Shown here: in pieces, positions 17,384-26,118 of the stretch
Position numbering within the stretch: position 1 is the first letter of the stretch
Layout: every line of letters starts with the position of its first letter
From: Anaerolineae bacterium
GTDB taxonomy: Bacteria; Chloroflexota; Anaerolineae; JAADDB01
Direction: 5' to 3'
DNA length: 59,994 nucleotides
Assembly (NCBI GenBank): GCA_015486895.1
Contig: WFQT01000217.1
Span: 1-59,994, forward strand
Translations under genes and position numbers: made by a program
Notes under the pieces: model-generated
Database searches by the model: none
The model's input: the letters and a program-made list of their open reading frames with translations, nothing else
What the model was told of the DNA's origin: nothing

Positions 17384-18208
17384 CTACTTGCCTTTTTTCT
17401 TTTTCTTCTTCTTCTTTGTCACAGAGGGTTGCTGTTTCACCTCTACGATATTGCTTTGCGCTCCGACAGTCACCGGCGCCGCTTGCGCCGCTGCCTTATT
17501 CACAAAGTATTGCTGCCCAATGCCCAACAGGTTGGAAGTCACCCAGTAAAGGGAAAGAGCAGAAGGCAAAGTAAGCGTGATATAAGCAAACATGATACTC
17601 ATAAGCCACATCATCTGATTCATCATTTTGTTCTGTGAACTTTGCTGGGCAGTATTAGTCGACATCCACTGCATCACCACCTGGCTGACCATGAGCAAAA
17701 CTGGCAAGACCAAGTAAGGAAGCGCCCCCATCCATCCCCCCTTGATGGAGGGAGGGAATGGATAAATCCACTTCAGCCCCGCGCCAATGTAAGGAAATGA
17801 GAGATCAGGGATAAACCACCAAGCGACCTTGACCAGTTCGCCTCCGGAGGCTAAATCGCGAATGGCATAGTAGAAACCAAAGAGGATTGGCCACTGCACC
17901 AGCATAGGCAAACAGCCGCCTAAGGGGTTTACACCTGCCTCCTTATAAAGCTCTTGTTGCGCTTGCATCATTTTTTGTTGGTCTTTGCCATATTTCTTCT
18001 TCAGCTTCTCTATTTCCGGCTGCAATTCCTGCATTCGGCGCATAGACTTCATAGAGCTGAAAGTGAGAGGAAGGGTGACTAACCGCAAGACAACCGTCAC
18101 CAGGATGATAGCCCATCCCCAGCTATCCGGGATGTGCAATGTCATAAACAGCACATTGGAGGTTCTGAGCAATATGACCAACGGCTCGACAAAAATCGCG
18201 TGTAACAT
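17384..18208 (-). CDS. yidC: Membrane protein insertase YidC (short type)
   Basis: 274 residues, the Gram-positive/short form without the large periplasmic domain. It has five or so membrane helices, the positively charged groove Arg in VVLRLVTLPLTFSS, the cytoplasmic coiled hairpin (RRMQELQPEIEKLKKKYGKDQQK) and NPLGGCLPMLVQWPILFGFY. It inserts proteins into the membrane alone or with SecYEG. The C-terminus is an extended poly-Lys tail (VTKKKKKKKKGK) that may contact the ribosome. Confidence 0.95.
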   Translation of the reverse strand: MLHAIFVEPLVILLRTSNVLFMTLHIPDSWGWAIILVTVVLRLVTLPLTFSSMKSMRRMQELQPEIEKLKKKYGKDQQKMMQAQQELYKEAGVNPLGGCLPMLVQWPILFGFYYAIRDLASGGELVKVAWWFIPDLSFPYIGAGLKWIYPFPPSIKGGWMGALPYLVLPVLLMVSQVVMQWMSTNTAQQSSQNKMMNQMMWLMSIMFAYITLTLPSALSLYWVTSNLLGIGQQYFVNKAAAQAAPVTVGAQSNIVEVKQQPSVTKKKKKKKKGK

Positions 18209-18238
18209 AAAGTTTCCGTACCTTTTCAGTGCAACAAC

Positions 18239-18451
18239 TTAGGGGACAGGATCGTATCCCCCAGGGTTAAAGGGGTGACAACGAGAGATTCTTTTCAAAC
18301 CTAACCATCCCCCCTTAACCACGCCGTATTTCTCGATAGCCTCGTAAGTGTAGTGGGAACAGGTCGGAGTAAAACGACAACTAGGTGGGAAAGCAGGGGA
18401 GATGAACTTCTGATAGAAATAGATAATCCCCAGAATTACCTTCTTAAGCAT
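18239..18451 (-). CDS. yidD: YidD-like membrane insertion efficiency factor
   Basis: 70 residues with the family core CRFTPTCSHYTYEAIEKYG and KRISRCHPFNPGGYDPVP. Its ATG (18451) overlaps the end of rnpA by 8 bases. It assists YidC-dependent insertion. The position between rnpA and yidC is the standard arrangement. Confidence 0.93.
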   Translation of the reverse strand: MLKKVILGIIYFYQKFISPAFPPSCRFTPTCSHYTYEAIEKYGVVKGGWLGLKRISRCHPFNPGGYDPVP

Positions 18452-18809
18452 GGTGTTTTACCTCACCATTGGACACAGGCCACAAGTTTGCTTGTTGTAA
18501 TAAGATGAGTACTGCCGTTTCTAAGTCTGTATAGACAGCTTGACGAGCAGGTGGCCGGGCAATGCATAGCACATCCCAGCCAGGTTGAATTCGAGTCAGA
18601 TGTTGGCGCATAACTTCCCGTAACCGCCGACGCACCTTGTTGCGTATAACAGCTTTCCCAATCCTCTTGCTCACAGAAAAACCAAAGCGGCTATAAGACA
18701 ATCCATTGGGCAATGTGACTAAGACACACAGCGGATGTGCCCATGCCTTTCCCTGCCGCCGCACTTGCACAAGACGGTCGTGTTCCCGTAACCGATAACG
18801 ACGTTTCAC
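18444..18809 (-). CDS. rnpA: Ribonuclease P protein component
   Basis: 121 residues. MKRRYRLREHDRLVQVRRQGK and the RNR motif region GKAVIRNKVRRRLREVMRQ are diagnostic. It binds the RNase P RNA for tRNA 5' maturation. It starts 66 bases after rpmH ends. The RNase P RNA gene is not in this window. Confidence 0.95.
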   Translation of the reverse strand: MKRRYRLREHDRLVQVRRQGKAWAHPLCVLVTLPNGLSYSRFGFSVSKRIGKAVIRNKVRRRLREVMRQHLTRIQPGWDVLCIARPPARQAVYTDLETAVLILLQQANLWPVSNGEVKHHA

Positions 18810-18875
18810 GACCTTGCTTCTTCCTCCAACGATAGAATGTCACGTGGCGGCTTAGACGCTCACAGCCACAAACAG

Positions 18876-19013
18876 TCAGACTGTTAACCGCTTACGACCG
18901 CGCAGACGACGCGCTTTTAAGACTCTGCGTCCCCCCTTTGTTTTCATGCGCGCTCGAAAGCCATGCACTCGCTTGCGGCGGCGCGCTTTAGGCTGATATG
19001 TTCGCTTAGGCAT
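18876..19013 (-). CDS. rpmH: 50S ribosomal protein L34
   Basis: 45 residues beginning MPKRTYQPKARRRKRVHGF and ending RRLRGRKRLTV, the full L34 pattern. AAGGAGGAATGA lies upstream of ATG 19013. First gene of the rpmH-rnpA-yidD-yidC(-jag) cluster. Confidence 0.96.
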   Translation of the reverse strand: MPKRTYQPKARRRKRVHGFRARMKTKGGRRVLKARRLRGRKRLTV

Positions 19014-19076
19014 TCATTCCTCCTTATCTGACCGATATATGCCAACGGGTGTTCCCGGTACAACGCCAACCAACAC

Positions 19077-19103
19077 AAAAAGGTGGAGACGCTATGTCTC
19101 CAC
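19077..19103 (-). terminator. Terminator-like hairpin at the start of the rpmH transcript
   Basis: On the minus strand GTGGAGAC-ATAGC-GTCTCCAC, an 8-bp perfect stem with a 5-nt loop, followed by CTTTTTG. It begins within about 3-4 bases of the predicted transcription start of the rpmH promoter, so it is either the terminator of dnaJ (which ends at 19291) or an attenuator/5' cap hairpin of the rpmH leader. Confidence 0.65.
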
Positions 19104-19112
19104 AGATCAACT

Positions 19113-19141
19113 ATTATAAGGTTAAAGGATAAGAGCGTCAA
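19113..19141 (-). promoter_or_regulatory. Strong promoter of the rpmH cluster
   Basis: TTGACG (19136-19141), exactly 17 bp, TATAAT (19113-19118), read on the minus strand. Expected start near 19106, about 93 nt before rpmH. Upstream at 19219-19256 is a fragment resembling the end of repeat family C. Confidence 0.85.
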
Positions 19142-19290
19142 ATCGTGATACCGGCATCGCCGTGGACGCGATACGGCAAGGCAAAACTAATAGGACTAAC
19201 AGATCTCGGCGAGACGAGAAAATCTGCGTTCTATTCTGCCTTTGCCTGAGCAGGCGCCATGGGGGTAGATGTCTGAAACGAAAAACCACC

Positions 19291-20250
19291 TCAGGCCGGC
19301 CGCCGGCGCATACTACGTAATTGCTGGAAAAGTTCTCTCTCCTTCGGTGTCAGCCCATGAGGTAGGCGCACCTCAATAGTCGCCAACAAATCGCCTTTCT
19401 TCTCCGGGTGGTGCAATTGCGGCATCCCTTTACCTCGCAAGCGGAATACTTTGCCATTATCCGTCTCCGGCGGAATCGTCAGCAGTACCGGTTTTTCCAT
19501 GGTCGGCACCTTGATTTCGCCGCCCAATACCGCCGTGTAAAGGTCCACAGGCACCTTGATATGCAAGTCTTTTCCTTGTCTGGTGAACATGCTGTGCGGC
19601 CGTACCCGCACTTTCAGGTAGAGATCGCCAGCAGGGCCGCCCCTGCCACTGCGCCCTCCCTCGCCCCGGACGCGAACTTTAGAGCCAGCCTTCACCCCAG
19701 CGGGAATGTGAACTTCCACCGTGCTACCGTCCGCACGCCGCAACCTCCTGGTCGTTCCGTGATATGCTTCCTCCAAAGTGATCTCGACAGGCTGCTCTAC
19801 ATCCTGGCCTCGTCGGGGTACTTGCCGACCGCGACGAAAGCCCGTCGGCCCGGCACTAACTCCGCCGACACCGCCCATGCCGCCAAATATCTGCTGGAAG
19901 AAATCAGAGAAGCCGCCACCACCAAACAGGTCACCCACATCACCGTACTCGACGTGTACCCCGCCCGGGGTACCGCTGGCCCATTGGCTCCAGTCGAAAC
20001 CGCCCTGCCGACCACCACTCTGTTGATACTGTTGCCACTGGGCACCTAACATATCGTACTTCTTGCGTTTCTCCGGATCGGAGAGCACCTCATGTGCCTC
20101 ATTAATCTCTTTGAACTTACTTTCCGCCCCGGGGCTTTTATTCACATCTGGATGATATTTCCGAGCCAAATGGAGGAAAGCCTGTTTAATTTCCTGCTGA
20201 GTGGCATTGCGATCAACGCCTAATATTTTATAGTAGTCTTTATATTCCAT
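19291..20250 (-). CDS. DnaJ-type chaperone without zinc finger (CbpA-like)
   Basis: 319 residues. J domain 1-70 with HPD at 33-35 (KYHPDVN), a Gly/Phe-rich region (GGGGFSDFFQQIFGGMGG), no CxxCxGxG zinc fingers, and DnaJ C-terminal beta domains (GTTRRLRRADG ... RVRGEGGRSGRGGPAGDLYLKVRV ... KLRGKGMPQ-like). It is a type II co-chaperone that stimulates a DnaK ATPase. AAAGGAG precedes the start. It occupies the place upstream of rpmH where dnaA often lies. Confidence 0.92.
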   Translation of the reverse strand: MEYKDYYKILGVDRNATQQEIKQAFLHLARKYHPDVNKSPGAESKFKEINEAHEVLSDPEKRKKYDMLGAQWQQYQQSGGRQGGFDWSQWASGTPGGVHVEYGDVGDLFGGGGFSDFFQQIFGGMGGVGGVSAGPTGFRRGRQVPRRGQDVEQPVEITLEEAYHGTTRRLRRADGSTVEVHIPAGVKAGSKVRVRGEGGRSGRGGPAGDLYLKVRVRPHSMFTRQGKDLHIKVPVDLYTAVLGGEIKVPTMEKPVLLTIPPETDNGKVFRLRGKGMPQLHHPEKKGDLLATIEVRLPHGLTPKERELFQQLRSMRRRPA

Positions 20251-20273
20251 CTTTGCCGTGCTCCTTTATTCTG

Positions 20274-20302
20274 AGTATAGTTTACATCTATCGTAGCAGC
20301 AA
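20274..20302 (-). promoter_or_regulatory. dnaJ promoter
   Basis: Minus-strand TTGCTG (20297-20302), 17 bp, TATACT (20274-20279), about 24-29 bases before the dnaJ start. No CIRCE operator is seen. Confidence 0.6.
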
Positions 20303-20330
20303 TGCAATCAGCATCACGTTTGAGCTTCAT

Positions 20331-20358
20331 TTGTTTTTTATGTGAAGCAAGCTATAAT
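20331..20358 (+). promoter_or_regulatory. Candidate plus-strand promoter upstream of DUF554
   Basis: TTGTTT (20331-20336), 16 bp, TATAAT (20353-20358). Divergent from the dnaJ promoter. The first plus-strand gene starts about 390 bases on. Confidence 0.4.
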
Positions 20359-20745
20359 ATTCTGGTGGAGTATTGTGACCAAGATAACACTGGTGACAAT
20401 CCTTGCCAGCCGTCACCTGACATCATATGCGGGCGGTCATTATCTTATCTATGGCGTGTCCTATCAATAACCCGGGGTGGTGCCGCTTTTACCCACCGGT
20501 AGTCCTTTGAGGGATTGCTTCGCAAAATTCGGCACTCTGTGGCTTATGGCTCACCACCATCCGACCTCCTCCAACTTTAAGGGGAGGAAAACAGCCTACA
20601 CCAACCCGATTCGTCCTCGCAGGGGGACATTTGGCGGCACGCCTTAAGCCCCGAATTCACTCAGAGGGCAAGGGAATGTCACTAAATATTGAGAGAATAC
20701 TCTATGGCCACCTCAAACTGCAGAGAAGAAAGGGCTACAAGTCAA

Positions 20746-21471
20746 ATGACAGGTACCTTGATTAACATGACCACAGTGTTCATTGGCTCCCTGGTGGGCA
20801 CTCTTATAGGAAGTCGCCTACCGGACAAGATCCACCAAACCGTCATACACGGCATTGGCTTGATGACCTTGGTCGTGGGCATGCAGATGGCACTCAAGAC
20901 ACACAATATCCTTATCCCCTTATTTAGCGTCCTCCTCGGTGGTATCCTGGGAGAATGGTGGCATTTTGACAATAGCCTTAAGCAATTTGGGCGTTGGTTG
21001 GAGGAGCACGTTGGTAACTATATAGGGACAAAGGATGAACGCTCATTGACACGAGCTTTTGTCACCGCCAGCTTGGTCTTTTGTATAGGACCGCTGACCA
21101 TTTTAGGTGCAATCCAGGACGGTCTCACCGGCGATTACACTCTTTTAGCCATTAAATCACTATTAGACGGGTTTACTTCCTTCGCCTTCGCAGCCAGCTT
21201 GGGCCCCGGCGTCATCCTTTCCCTTATCACCATTCTTATCTTTCAAGGTGGCATCAGCGTCTTGGCCATGGCCGTGGGTAGTGGCCTTGGCAATGTTACG
21301 CCAGAAACGCTCTGGGTGGTGGAGATGACTGCTACCGGTGGTGTACTCATTCTTGGCCTCGGCCTGTTATTATTAGAACTCAAGGAAATCCGGGTAGCTA
21401 ACTTACTGCCATCCGTTTTCTTAGCGCCGCTCATTGTTGTTCTTCTACAGGCGCTACACATATCTTTCTGA
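20746..21471 (+). CDS. DUF554 family membrane protein
   Basis: 241 residues from ATG 20746; the family starts like GTLINMTTVFIGSLVGTLIGSRLP, so upstream codons are unlikely to be translated. Six to seven hydrophobic helices, with motifs GIGLMTLVVGMQMAL, GGILGEW, and CIGPLTILGAIQDGLTGD. The function of the family (YdfK-like) is not established; a small-solute transport role has been proposed. An SD site (AAAGGG) is ~10 bases upstream. Eleven bases separate it from trpF. Confidence 0.85.
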   Translation: MTGTLINMTTVFIGSLVGTLIGSRLPDKIHQTVIHGIGLMTLVVGMQMALKTHNILIPLFSVLLGGILGEWWHFDNSLKQFGRWLEEHVGNYIGTKDERSLTRAFVTASLVFCIGPLTILGAIQDGLTGDYTLLAIKSLLDGFTSFAFAASLGPGVILSLITILIFQGGISVLAMAVGSGLGNVTPETLWVVEMTATGGVLILGLGLLLLELKEIRVANLLPSVFLAPLIVVLLQALHISF

Positions 21472-21481
21472 AGGGAGAAAT

Positions 21482-22171
21482 ATGACTGAACCAATCCGGA
21501 AAGAACCTCCAGTAGTGAAAATCTGCGGCTTGACCAACTGGGAAGACGCCTGGGTGGCAACACAAGCCGGCACTGATTTTCTCGGCTTCATCTTTTACGA
21601 GAAAAGCCCCCGTTATGTCCCTGTGGAGACAGTGAAAACAATCGTGCAGCGGTTACGACAGGAACGACCAGAGCCCCCACCTTACACAGTTGGCGTGTTC
21701 GTCAATGCTTCCGTGGAAACCGTGCAAACCACTCTGGATGAAAGTGGGTTGGATTACGCTCAATTGCACGGCGATGAAACCCCGGCCATACTGGAGGCAC
21801 TGAACCGGCGAGCTTACAAAGCACTGCGTCCTTTGTCCAAAGAGGAAGCAGATGCAGATGCCGGCTGGTATGCGCCTTTAGCACCAAAGGGTCGTCACGC
21901 TCCAAAAATTCTCATTGACGCTTATCACCCTAACCTGTACGGGGGTAGTGGTCTGAAGGCGAATTGGGACATTTTAGCCTATTTGACGTCCCAGCGGTTC
22001 AAAATCATCATGGCAGGTGGGCTGACGCCAGAAAATGTGGCCGAGGCAGTCCGTTACGTTGGGCCATGGGGCGTTGATGTAAGTAGCGGTGTCGAGGCTG
22101 CTCCGGGCAAGAAAGACCCGGAAAAGGTGATTGCCTTTATCCGTGCAGCAAAAACCGCCTGGAAGGTATAA
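21482..22171 (+). CDS. trpF: Phosphoribosylanthranilate isomerase
   Basis: 229 residues from ATG 21482, preceded by GAAGGGAG. TrpF TIM-barrel motifs: VKICGLTN (catalytic Cys ~15), FLGFIFYEKSPRYV, VGVFVNAS, LDYAQLHGDE, and GGLTPENVAEAV with VDVSSGVE near the phosphate site. It catalyses the third step of tryptophan synthesis. No other trp genes are nearby, so it is an orphan trpF. Confidence 0.95.
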   Translation: MTEPIRKEPPVVKICGLTNWEDAWVATQAGTDFLGFIFYEKSPRYVPVETVKTIVQRLRQERPEPPPYTVGVFVNASVETVQTTLDESGLDYAQLHGDETPAILEALNRRAYKALRPLSKEEADADAGWYAPLAPKGRHAPKILIDAYHPNLYGGSGLKANWDILAYLTSQRFKIIMAGGLTPENVAEAVRYVGPWGVDVSSGVEAAPGKKDPEKVIAFIRAAKTAWKV

Positions 22172-22172
22172 C

Positions 22173-22805
22173 ATGGCACCAGAAAAGGATGAGGGGGATT
22201 TACGTCACCTGAAACCAGTCGGCGACAATATCGGCTGGCACCTCCTGAGAACAACATACCTCTTCCAGAGCCGTTGGCACAATTTGCGGCAGGACCGCGT
22301 CATCTTACCCAATGGCCAGGAAATTGACTTTACTTACCAGGAACATTCGGGCTTTGTGCTGGTAGTGCCCATGGTTAGCGATGACGAAGTAGCTTTGATT
22401 CGCAGCTACCGTTACCCGGTAGACGCCTGGAGCTGGGAGGTGCCGGCCGGAGGCTTAGGCACAAAGCCCGGAGAATCACCGGAGGATGTAGCGCGGGATG
22501 AATTGGCTGAGGAAATAGGTGGCATTATCCATGGTGAGCTGGTGTCTTTAGGCTCATTTTTTGGCGCTGTGGGCACCAGTGATGCTGTAGGGCATTTCTT
22601 CTTAGCGTGGGACGTACGTTTTGAAGTTACACCACATCGTGAGTGCACCGAATTCATGCAGGTGCATGTCAAGCCCTATCGAGAAGCGTTAAGCATGGTC
22701 AGCCGGGAAGAATTACGGGACGCCCAAAGCGCCCTGGCGCTTTTCTTATCCCGGCCATATATCCTCGACCGGCAACTGCTCAGCCATCATCCGCTAGAAC
22801 GCTGA
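22173..22805 (+). CDS. Nudix hydrolase (ADP-ribose pyrophosphatase type)
   Basis: 210 residues from ATG 22173, one base after trpF. The Nudix box region reads GGLGTKPGESPEDVARDELA then EEIGG. It keeps the catalytic EE but has Asp where the REUxEE motif usually has Arg, and one extra residue between the Gly and first Glu. The surrounding fold (VLVVPMVSDDEVALIRSYRYPVDAWSWEVPAG) is like ADP-ribose pyrophosphatases. Substrate uncertain. Confidence 0.82.
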   Translation: MAPEKDEGDLRHLKPVGDNIGWHLLRTTYLFQSRWHNLRQDRVILPNGQEIDFTYQEHSGFVLVVPMVSDDEVALIRSYRYPVDAWSWEVPAGGLGTKPGESPEDVARDELAEEIGGIIHGELVSLGSFFGAVGTSDAVGHFFLAWDVRFEVTPHRECTEFMQVHVKPYREALSMVSREELRDAQSALALFLSRPYILDRQLLSHHPLER

Positions 22806-22833
22806 CGACGCTGAGCAGCTTCGCGCGTCAATA

Positions 22834-23808
22834 CTACTTCTCTGACTGCAGCCCTGTCGGTGAAGGACGTCGGCGCTTGCGGAAAACCCAGCGCACGATC
22901 CAGAAAAGAAAGTAAATCGGGATAGCAATCAGGATAATGATAGGCAACACGAAGACAATAATGTAAATCGTCAACTGTGCCAGCGCACGCACAGCAGCAC
23001 TGAGCAAGCTTAATGCGTTATGGAGAGTCACTGCCGGCCGCCATGGCCCTTTGACGATAGGCCGGCTCAAAGCGTCGGGAGTGATGGTCACGTTGATGGT
23101 AGTAAAAGTGGTTAACTTCTCTAACATCTGCATCTGCCCTTTGACCTGCTCAATTTGCCCCCGTACATTGCTCAACTCCCGGTAAACATCCATGACATCG
23201 CTGGCCCGCTGCGTCCGTTTGCGCACATCGCTCAGTAACGCCTGTAATTCCTTTTCCGTGGTCTCCAAGTTGCGCAAGCGAGCGTTCAAATCCACGTAGC
23301 GATCGGTAACATCCTGTGTGGAGAGCTGCTCATCATCGACGCGCAAGGCCAACTGCCGCAACTGCTCCAAGAAAGTGTCGAATTGGCCCAACGGCACCCG
23401 CAATGTCATGCTGGCGCGAGTTTGTCCGTTATCCAGCCAAGTATGTTCCTTAGCAACATAACCACCGGCCGCAGCGACCTGCTCCCGAATCTGTTGTACA
23501 GTCCTCTTACTGTCTTTCACTACCAGGTGCAGGTTGTCGGTATAGATAATCTTCCGCCCCGCCGCAGCTTTCTCGGTCTCCAAATCCACCATAGAACTAG
23601 AACCAGATGCCTGCCCCTTTTTTTGCACAACATTAGCAGAAGGAGTAAAACTTCGCGCTCCCTCTTGCACTGGCACTGGCGCTGCTGGCATTTCTCGCGG
23701 CACCGGCGCTTCTTTCGATGCCAGCCGGCTACCGCAACCGCTCAGCAACAGCACCAATGCCAACAACACTATCACGCCCGGCAATATTAGCTTTTTCCCC
23801 TTGCTCAT
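22834..23808 (-). CDS. DUF4349 lipoprotein
   Basis: 324 residues from ATG 23808 with GGGGAGG upstream. A signal peptide ends in the lipobox LLSGC (Cys ~25), followed by a Pro/Ala-rich stretch and the DUF4349 domain (YTDNLHLVVKDSKRTVQQIREQVAAAGGYV ...). A coiled-coil section (NARLRNLETTEKELQALLSDV ... ELSNVRGQIEQVKGQMQMLE) and a C-terminal membrane helix (TIYIIVFVLPIIILIAIPIYFLFWIVRW) end it. Envelope-anchored at both ends; function of the family unknown. Confidence 0.85.
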   Translation of the reverse strand: MSKGKKLILPGVIVLLALVLLLSGCGSRLASKEAPVPREMPAAPVPVQEGARSFTPSANVVQKKGQASGSSSMVDLETEKAAAGRKIIYTDNLHLVVKDSKRTVQQIREQVAAAGGYVAKEHTWLDNGQTRASMTLRVPLGQFDTFLEQLRQLALRVDDEQLSTQDVTDRYVDLNARLRNLETTEKELQALLSDVRKRTQRASDVMDVYRELSNVRGQIEQVKGQMQMLEKLTTFTTINVTITPDALSRPIVKGPWRPAVTLHNALSLLSAAVRALAQLTIYIIVFVLPIIILIAIPIYFLFWIVRWVFRKRRRPSPTGLQSEK

Positions 23809-24241
23809 GGTCCTCCCCTTCCTCTTCCAGAAACCACCAAACCTCCCAAAGGCTACAATCGAACATACGAGAGGATACTGTTCATGAGACGACATCACCA
23901 CCCGACCAGTTCCATGACGGTAAGCGTCGACATGACATCCACCCTCACCATCTTTGACGAAAGGTGGACACTCCGTATATGAAATTCTAACAAAAATGTG
24001 CTAAGCTGTAAATGCATTTCGCAATTATGCCGGAAACAAGGCGAGCGGTGACAACAAAAACCGGGCTCATGGATCTGATAGTCCCAGAAGTCCCGTCGGG
24101 CAACCATTAGTTCCCAAGCATCGATTTTTTAACCGCTCATGTGGACTCAAGCCTCGCCACAGGAAACCGAGTGAGGCACCAATCTGTTTTGTGCCCATCC
24201 GGTTCGCCGAAGAATGCCGAGGAAGAGAAAGGAGGCGGTTG
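23809..24241. other. Gene-free stretch upstream of amrS
   Basis: Divergent intergenic region of about 430 bp. A GCCTC...GAGGC stem lies at about 24151-24176. No convincing promoter hexamer pair, riboswitch consensus or repeat copy was found. Confidence 0.4.
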
Positions 24242-25264
24242 ATGCTGAAAGAAGCAATGCTATCACGACCATTGCATAAAGGATACGTGCAATGTACGGC
24301 GTGCGAGCATTGGTGTGCGATGGCACCTGGTGAAGCCGGGAAGTGTGGTGTACGGCGCAACATCGACGGAAAGCTGCAATTGCTGGTATATGGACGGGCA
24401 GCGGCTGTTAACATCGACCCTGTGGAAAAGAAACCCCTCTTCCACTTTTTGCCTGGCCGACCGATCTTCTCTATCGGGACTTTGGGTTGCAACTTCCGTT
24501 GCCGTTTCTGCCAAAACTGGGACATCTCCCAGATACGAGATTTTGATCCTAATGATCGCATTGTTGGCAAACGGTGGCTGCCGGAAGAGATTGTTGCCTA
24601 CTGCCGGCGTGAGGAGATTCCGCTGATTGCTTTTACCTACAACGAGCCGATAGTTTTCTTTGAGTATGCCTACGACACTGCCAAACTGGCAGCAAAGTAT
24701 GGGATCCGCAGCGTTTTCGTCTCTAGCGGCTTCGAGACATTAGAAGCAATCCGGACTATTGAACCATACTTAGCGGCGACCAACATTGACTTGAAGGGAT
24801 TCACAGAACACTTTTACCGGCAGTACACTGGCGGACGCCTGAAGCCAGTAATGCGAAATATTGAGCACATAGCCAAGAACACCGATATCTGGATAGAAGT
24901 AACAACGCTGTTGATCCCCGGCCTAAACGACTCCAATGAGGAAATCAAGCAAATGGCGAGCTTCCTGGCTGGAATCAGCCAGGATATTCCGTGGCACGTC
25001 ACTGCTTTTCACCCGGCCTATAAGATGCTGGATCGCCCGCCTACACCTCCTTCGACATTGGTGAGGGCGTATGACATAGCTAAGGAAGCAGGACTAAATT
25101 TTGTTTATGTAGGCAATGTAGTAGACCATAAGCGGGAAAACACTTACTGTCCCCATTGCGGTGCGCTGCTGGTAGAACGTTACTGGTACCAGGTGCAAGA
25201 ACACTGGCAGGAGCCGGGGGTGTGCCCTGTTTGTGGCTATCACGTTCCAGGGATATGGAGGTGA
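24242..25264 (+). CDS. amrS: AmmeMemoRadiSam system radical SAM enzyme
   Basis: 340 residues from ATG 24242, with AAAGGAGG upstream. The radical SAM cluster motif is CNFRCRFC (Cys 83, 87, 90). An extra N-terminal Cys group (Cys 18, 21, 25, 35 in CTACEHWC and KCGVR) and a C-terminal zinc-ribbon-like CPHCG / CPVCG pair are present, as in this PflA-like family. The next two genes encode MEMO1 and AMMECR1 homologues, the defining trio. The reaction catalysed by the system is unknown to me. Confidence 0.93.
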   Translation: MLKEAMLSRPLHKGYVQCTACEHWCAMAPGEAGKCGVRRNIDGKLQLLVYGRAAAVNIDPVEKKPLFHFLPGRPIFSIGTLGCNFRCRFCQNWDISQIRDFDPNDRIVGKRWLPEEIVAYCRREEIPLIAFTYNEPIVFFEYAYDTAKLAAKYGIRSVFVSSGFETLEAIRTIEPYLAATNIDLKGFTEHFYRQYTGGRLKPVMRNIEHIAKNTDIWIEVTTLLIPGLNDSNEEIKQMASFLAGISQDIPWHVTAFHPAYKMLDRPPTPPSTLVRAYDIAKEAGLNFVYVGNVVDHKRENTYCPHCGALLVERYWYQVQEHWQEPGVCPVCGYHVPGIWR

Positions 25265-25270
25265 TACACG

Positions 25271-26107
25271 ATGTATACGACGAGAGAACGACGACGTACA
25301 GTAAGGCCCGCTGCGGTAGCTGGTGCTTTTTATCCCGCCGATCCGGCACTGCTGCAGCAAACGGTTGAACAGTTCATGGAAGCGGCAGAAGTGCCATCCT
25401 TGTCGGACGTGCGGGCGGTGATCGCCCCCCATGCCGGGTATGTTTACTCCGGCCCCATCGCTGGGGCCAGCTTCAGAATGCTACAACAGTTGCCAAAACG
25501 CCCCCGCACGGTCTATCTCATGGGCCCGGCGCATTACCATCCGGTCAACGGAGTAGCATTAGGCAACTTTTCAGCCCTGCGCACGCCGCTGGGCGAAGTG
25601 CCAGTAGCCGTCGAGATCGTGGATTTGCTGGCAGAGCAGGGCCCACCTTTCCACCTTGACGTGCTAGCACACTTGCCAGAGCACTGTCTGGAAGTAGAAT
25701 TACCCTTCCTGCAAGTAGCGTTGGGAGGGGAAATACGGGTTGTGCCCATGCTGTTCGGGCAGGTAGACTCCCGGCTGGTAGCCATGAGCCTGGTAGAGCC
25801 CTTGCGGTCTGACCCGAATGCCCTGGTGGTAGTCAGCTCCGACCTAAGCCACTATCACAGCTACGACGCGGCGCGGAAGTTAGATGCCCATTTCCTCTCG
25901 GCAGTCTTAGCCAGAGACACCGCAGCAGCAAGCCAAGGAGAAGCGTGTGGCGTGTATCCCATCCTCACCCTAATGAGCATCGCACGGCAGTTCGGTTGGC
26001 AGCCGGTCTTGCTGGATGCCCGTAATTCCGGCGACATCACCGGGGATAAAACGCGGGTGGTAGGCTATGGGGCAGTCGCCTATACCGACAAAATGAAATC
26101 ACGTTGA
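25271..26107 (+). CDS. amrB: AmmeMemoRadiSam system protein B (MEMO1 family)
   Basis: 278 residues. ATG 25271 follows GGAGGTGAT. MEMO-fold signatures: RPAAVAGAFYPADPALL, VIAPHAGYVYSGPIAG, LMGPAHYHPVNG, VVVSSDLSHYHSYD and ACGVYPILTLM; conserved His and Cys form a metal site related to extradiol dioxygenases and human MEMO1. Six bases after amrS. Confidence 0.93.
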   Translation: MYTTRERRRTVRPAAVAGAFYPADPALLQQTVEQFMEAAEVPSLSDVRAVIAPHAGYVYSGPIAGASFRMLQQLPKRPRTVYLMGPAHYHPVNGVALGNFSALRTPLGEVPVAVEIVDLLAEQGPPFHLDVLAHLPEHCLEVELPFLQVALGGEIRVVPMLFGQVDSRLVAMSLVEPLRSDPNALVVVSSDLSHYHSYDAARKLDAHFLSAVLARDTAAASQGEACGVYPILTLMSIARQFGWQPVLLDARNSGDITGDKTRVVGYGAVAYTDKMKSR

Positions 26108-26118
26108 GGCGGATCACT

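Larger units (their letters stand above)
20251..20745. other. Gene-free region between dnaJ and DUF554
   Basis: Contains divergent promoters (minus one at 20274-20302, plus one at 20331-20358). The plus promoter would make a ~380-nt leader before DUF554. In it GGTGG (20476-20480) faces CCCACC (20491-20496), and TCCTTTGAGGGA is near 20503. This could be a long leader or a small RNA; nothing matches a class I know. Confidence 0.35.

Noticed and set aside
19014..19290. Chromosomal origin next to rpmH
   Set aside because: No TTATCCACA-type DnaA boxes, no dnaA or dnaN; the neighbour is a DnaJ homologue.
24061..24180. Cobalamin or other riboswitch before amrS
   Set aside because: Only a GCCTC/GAGGC stem is seen; no consensus boxes such as the B12 box are present.
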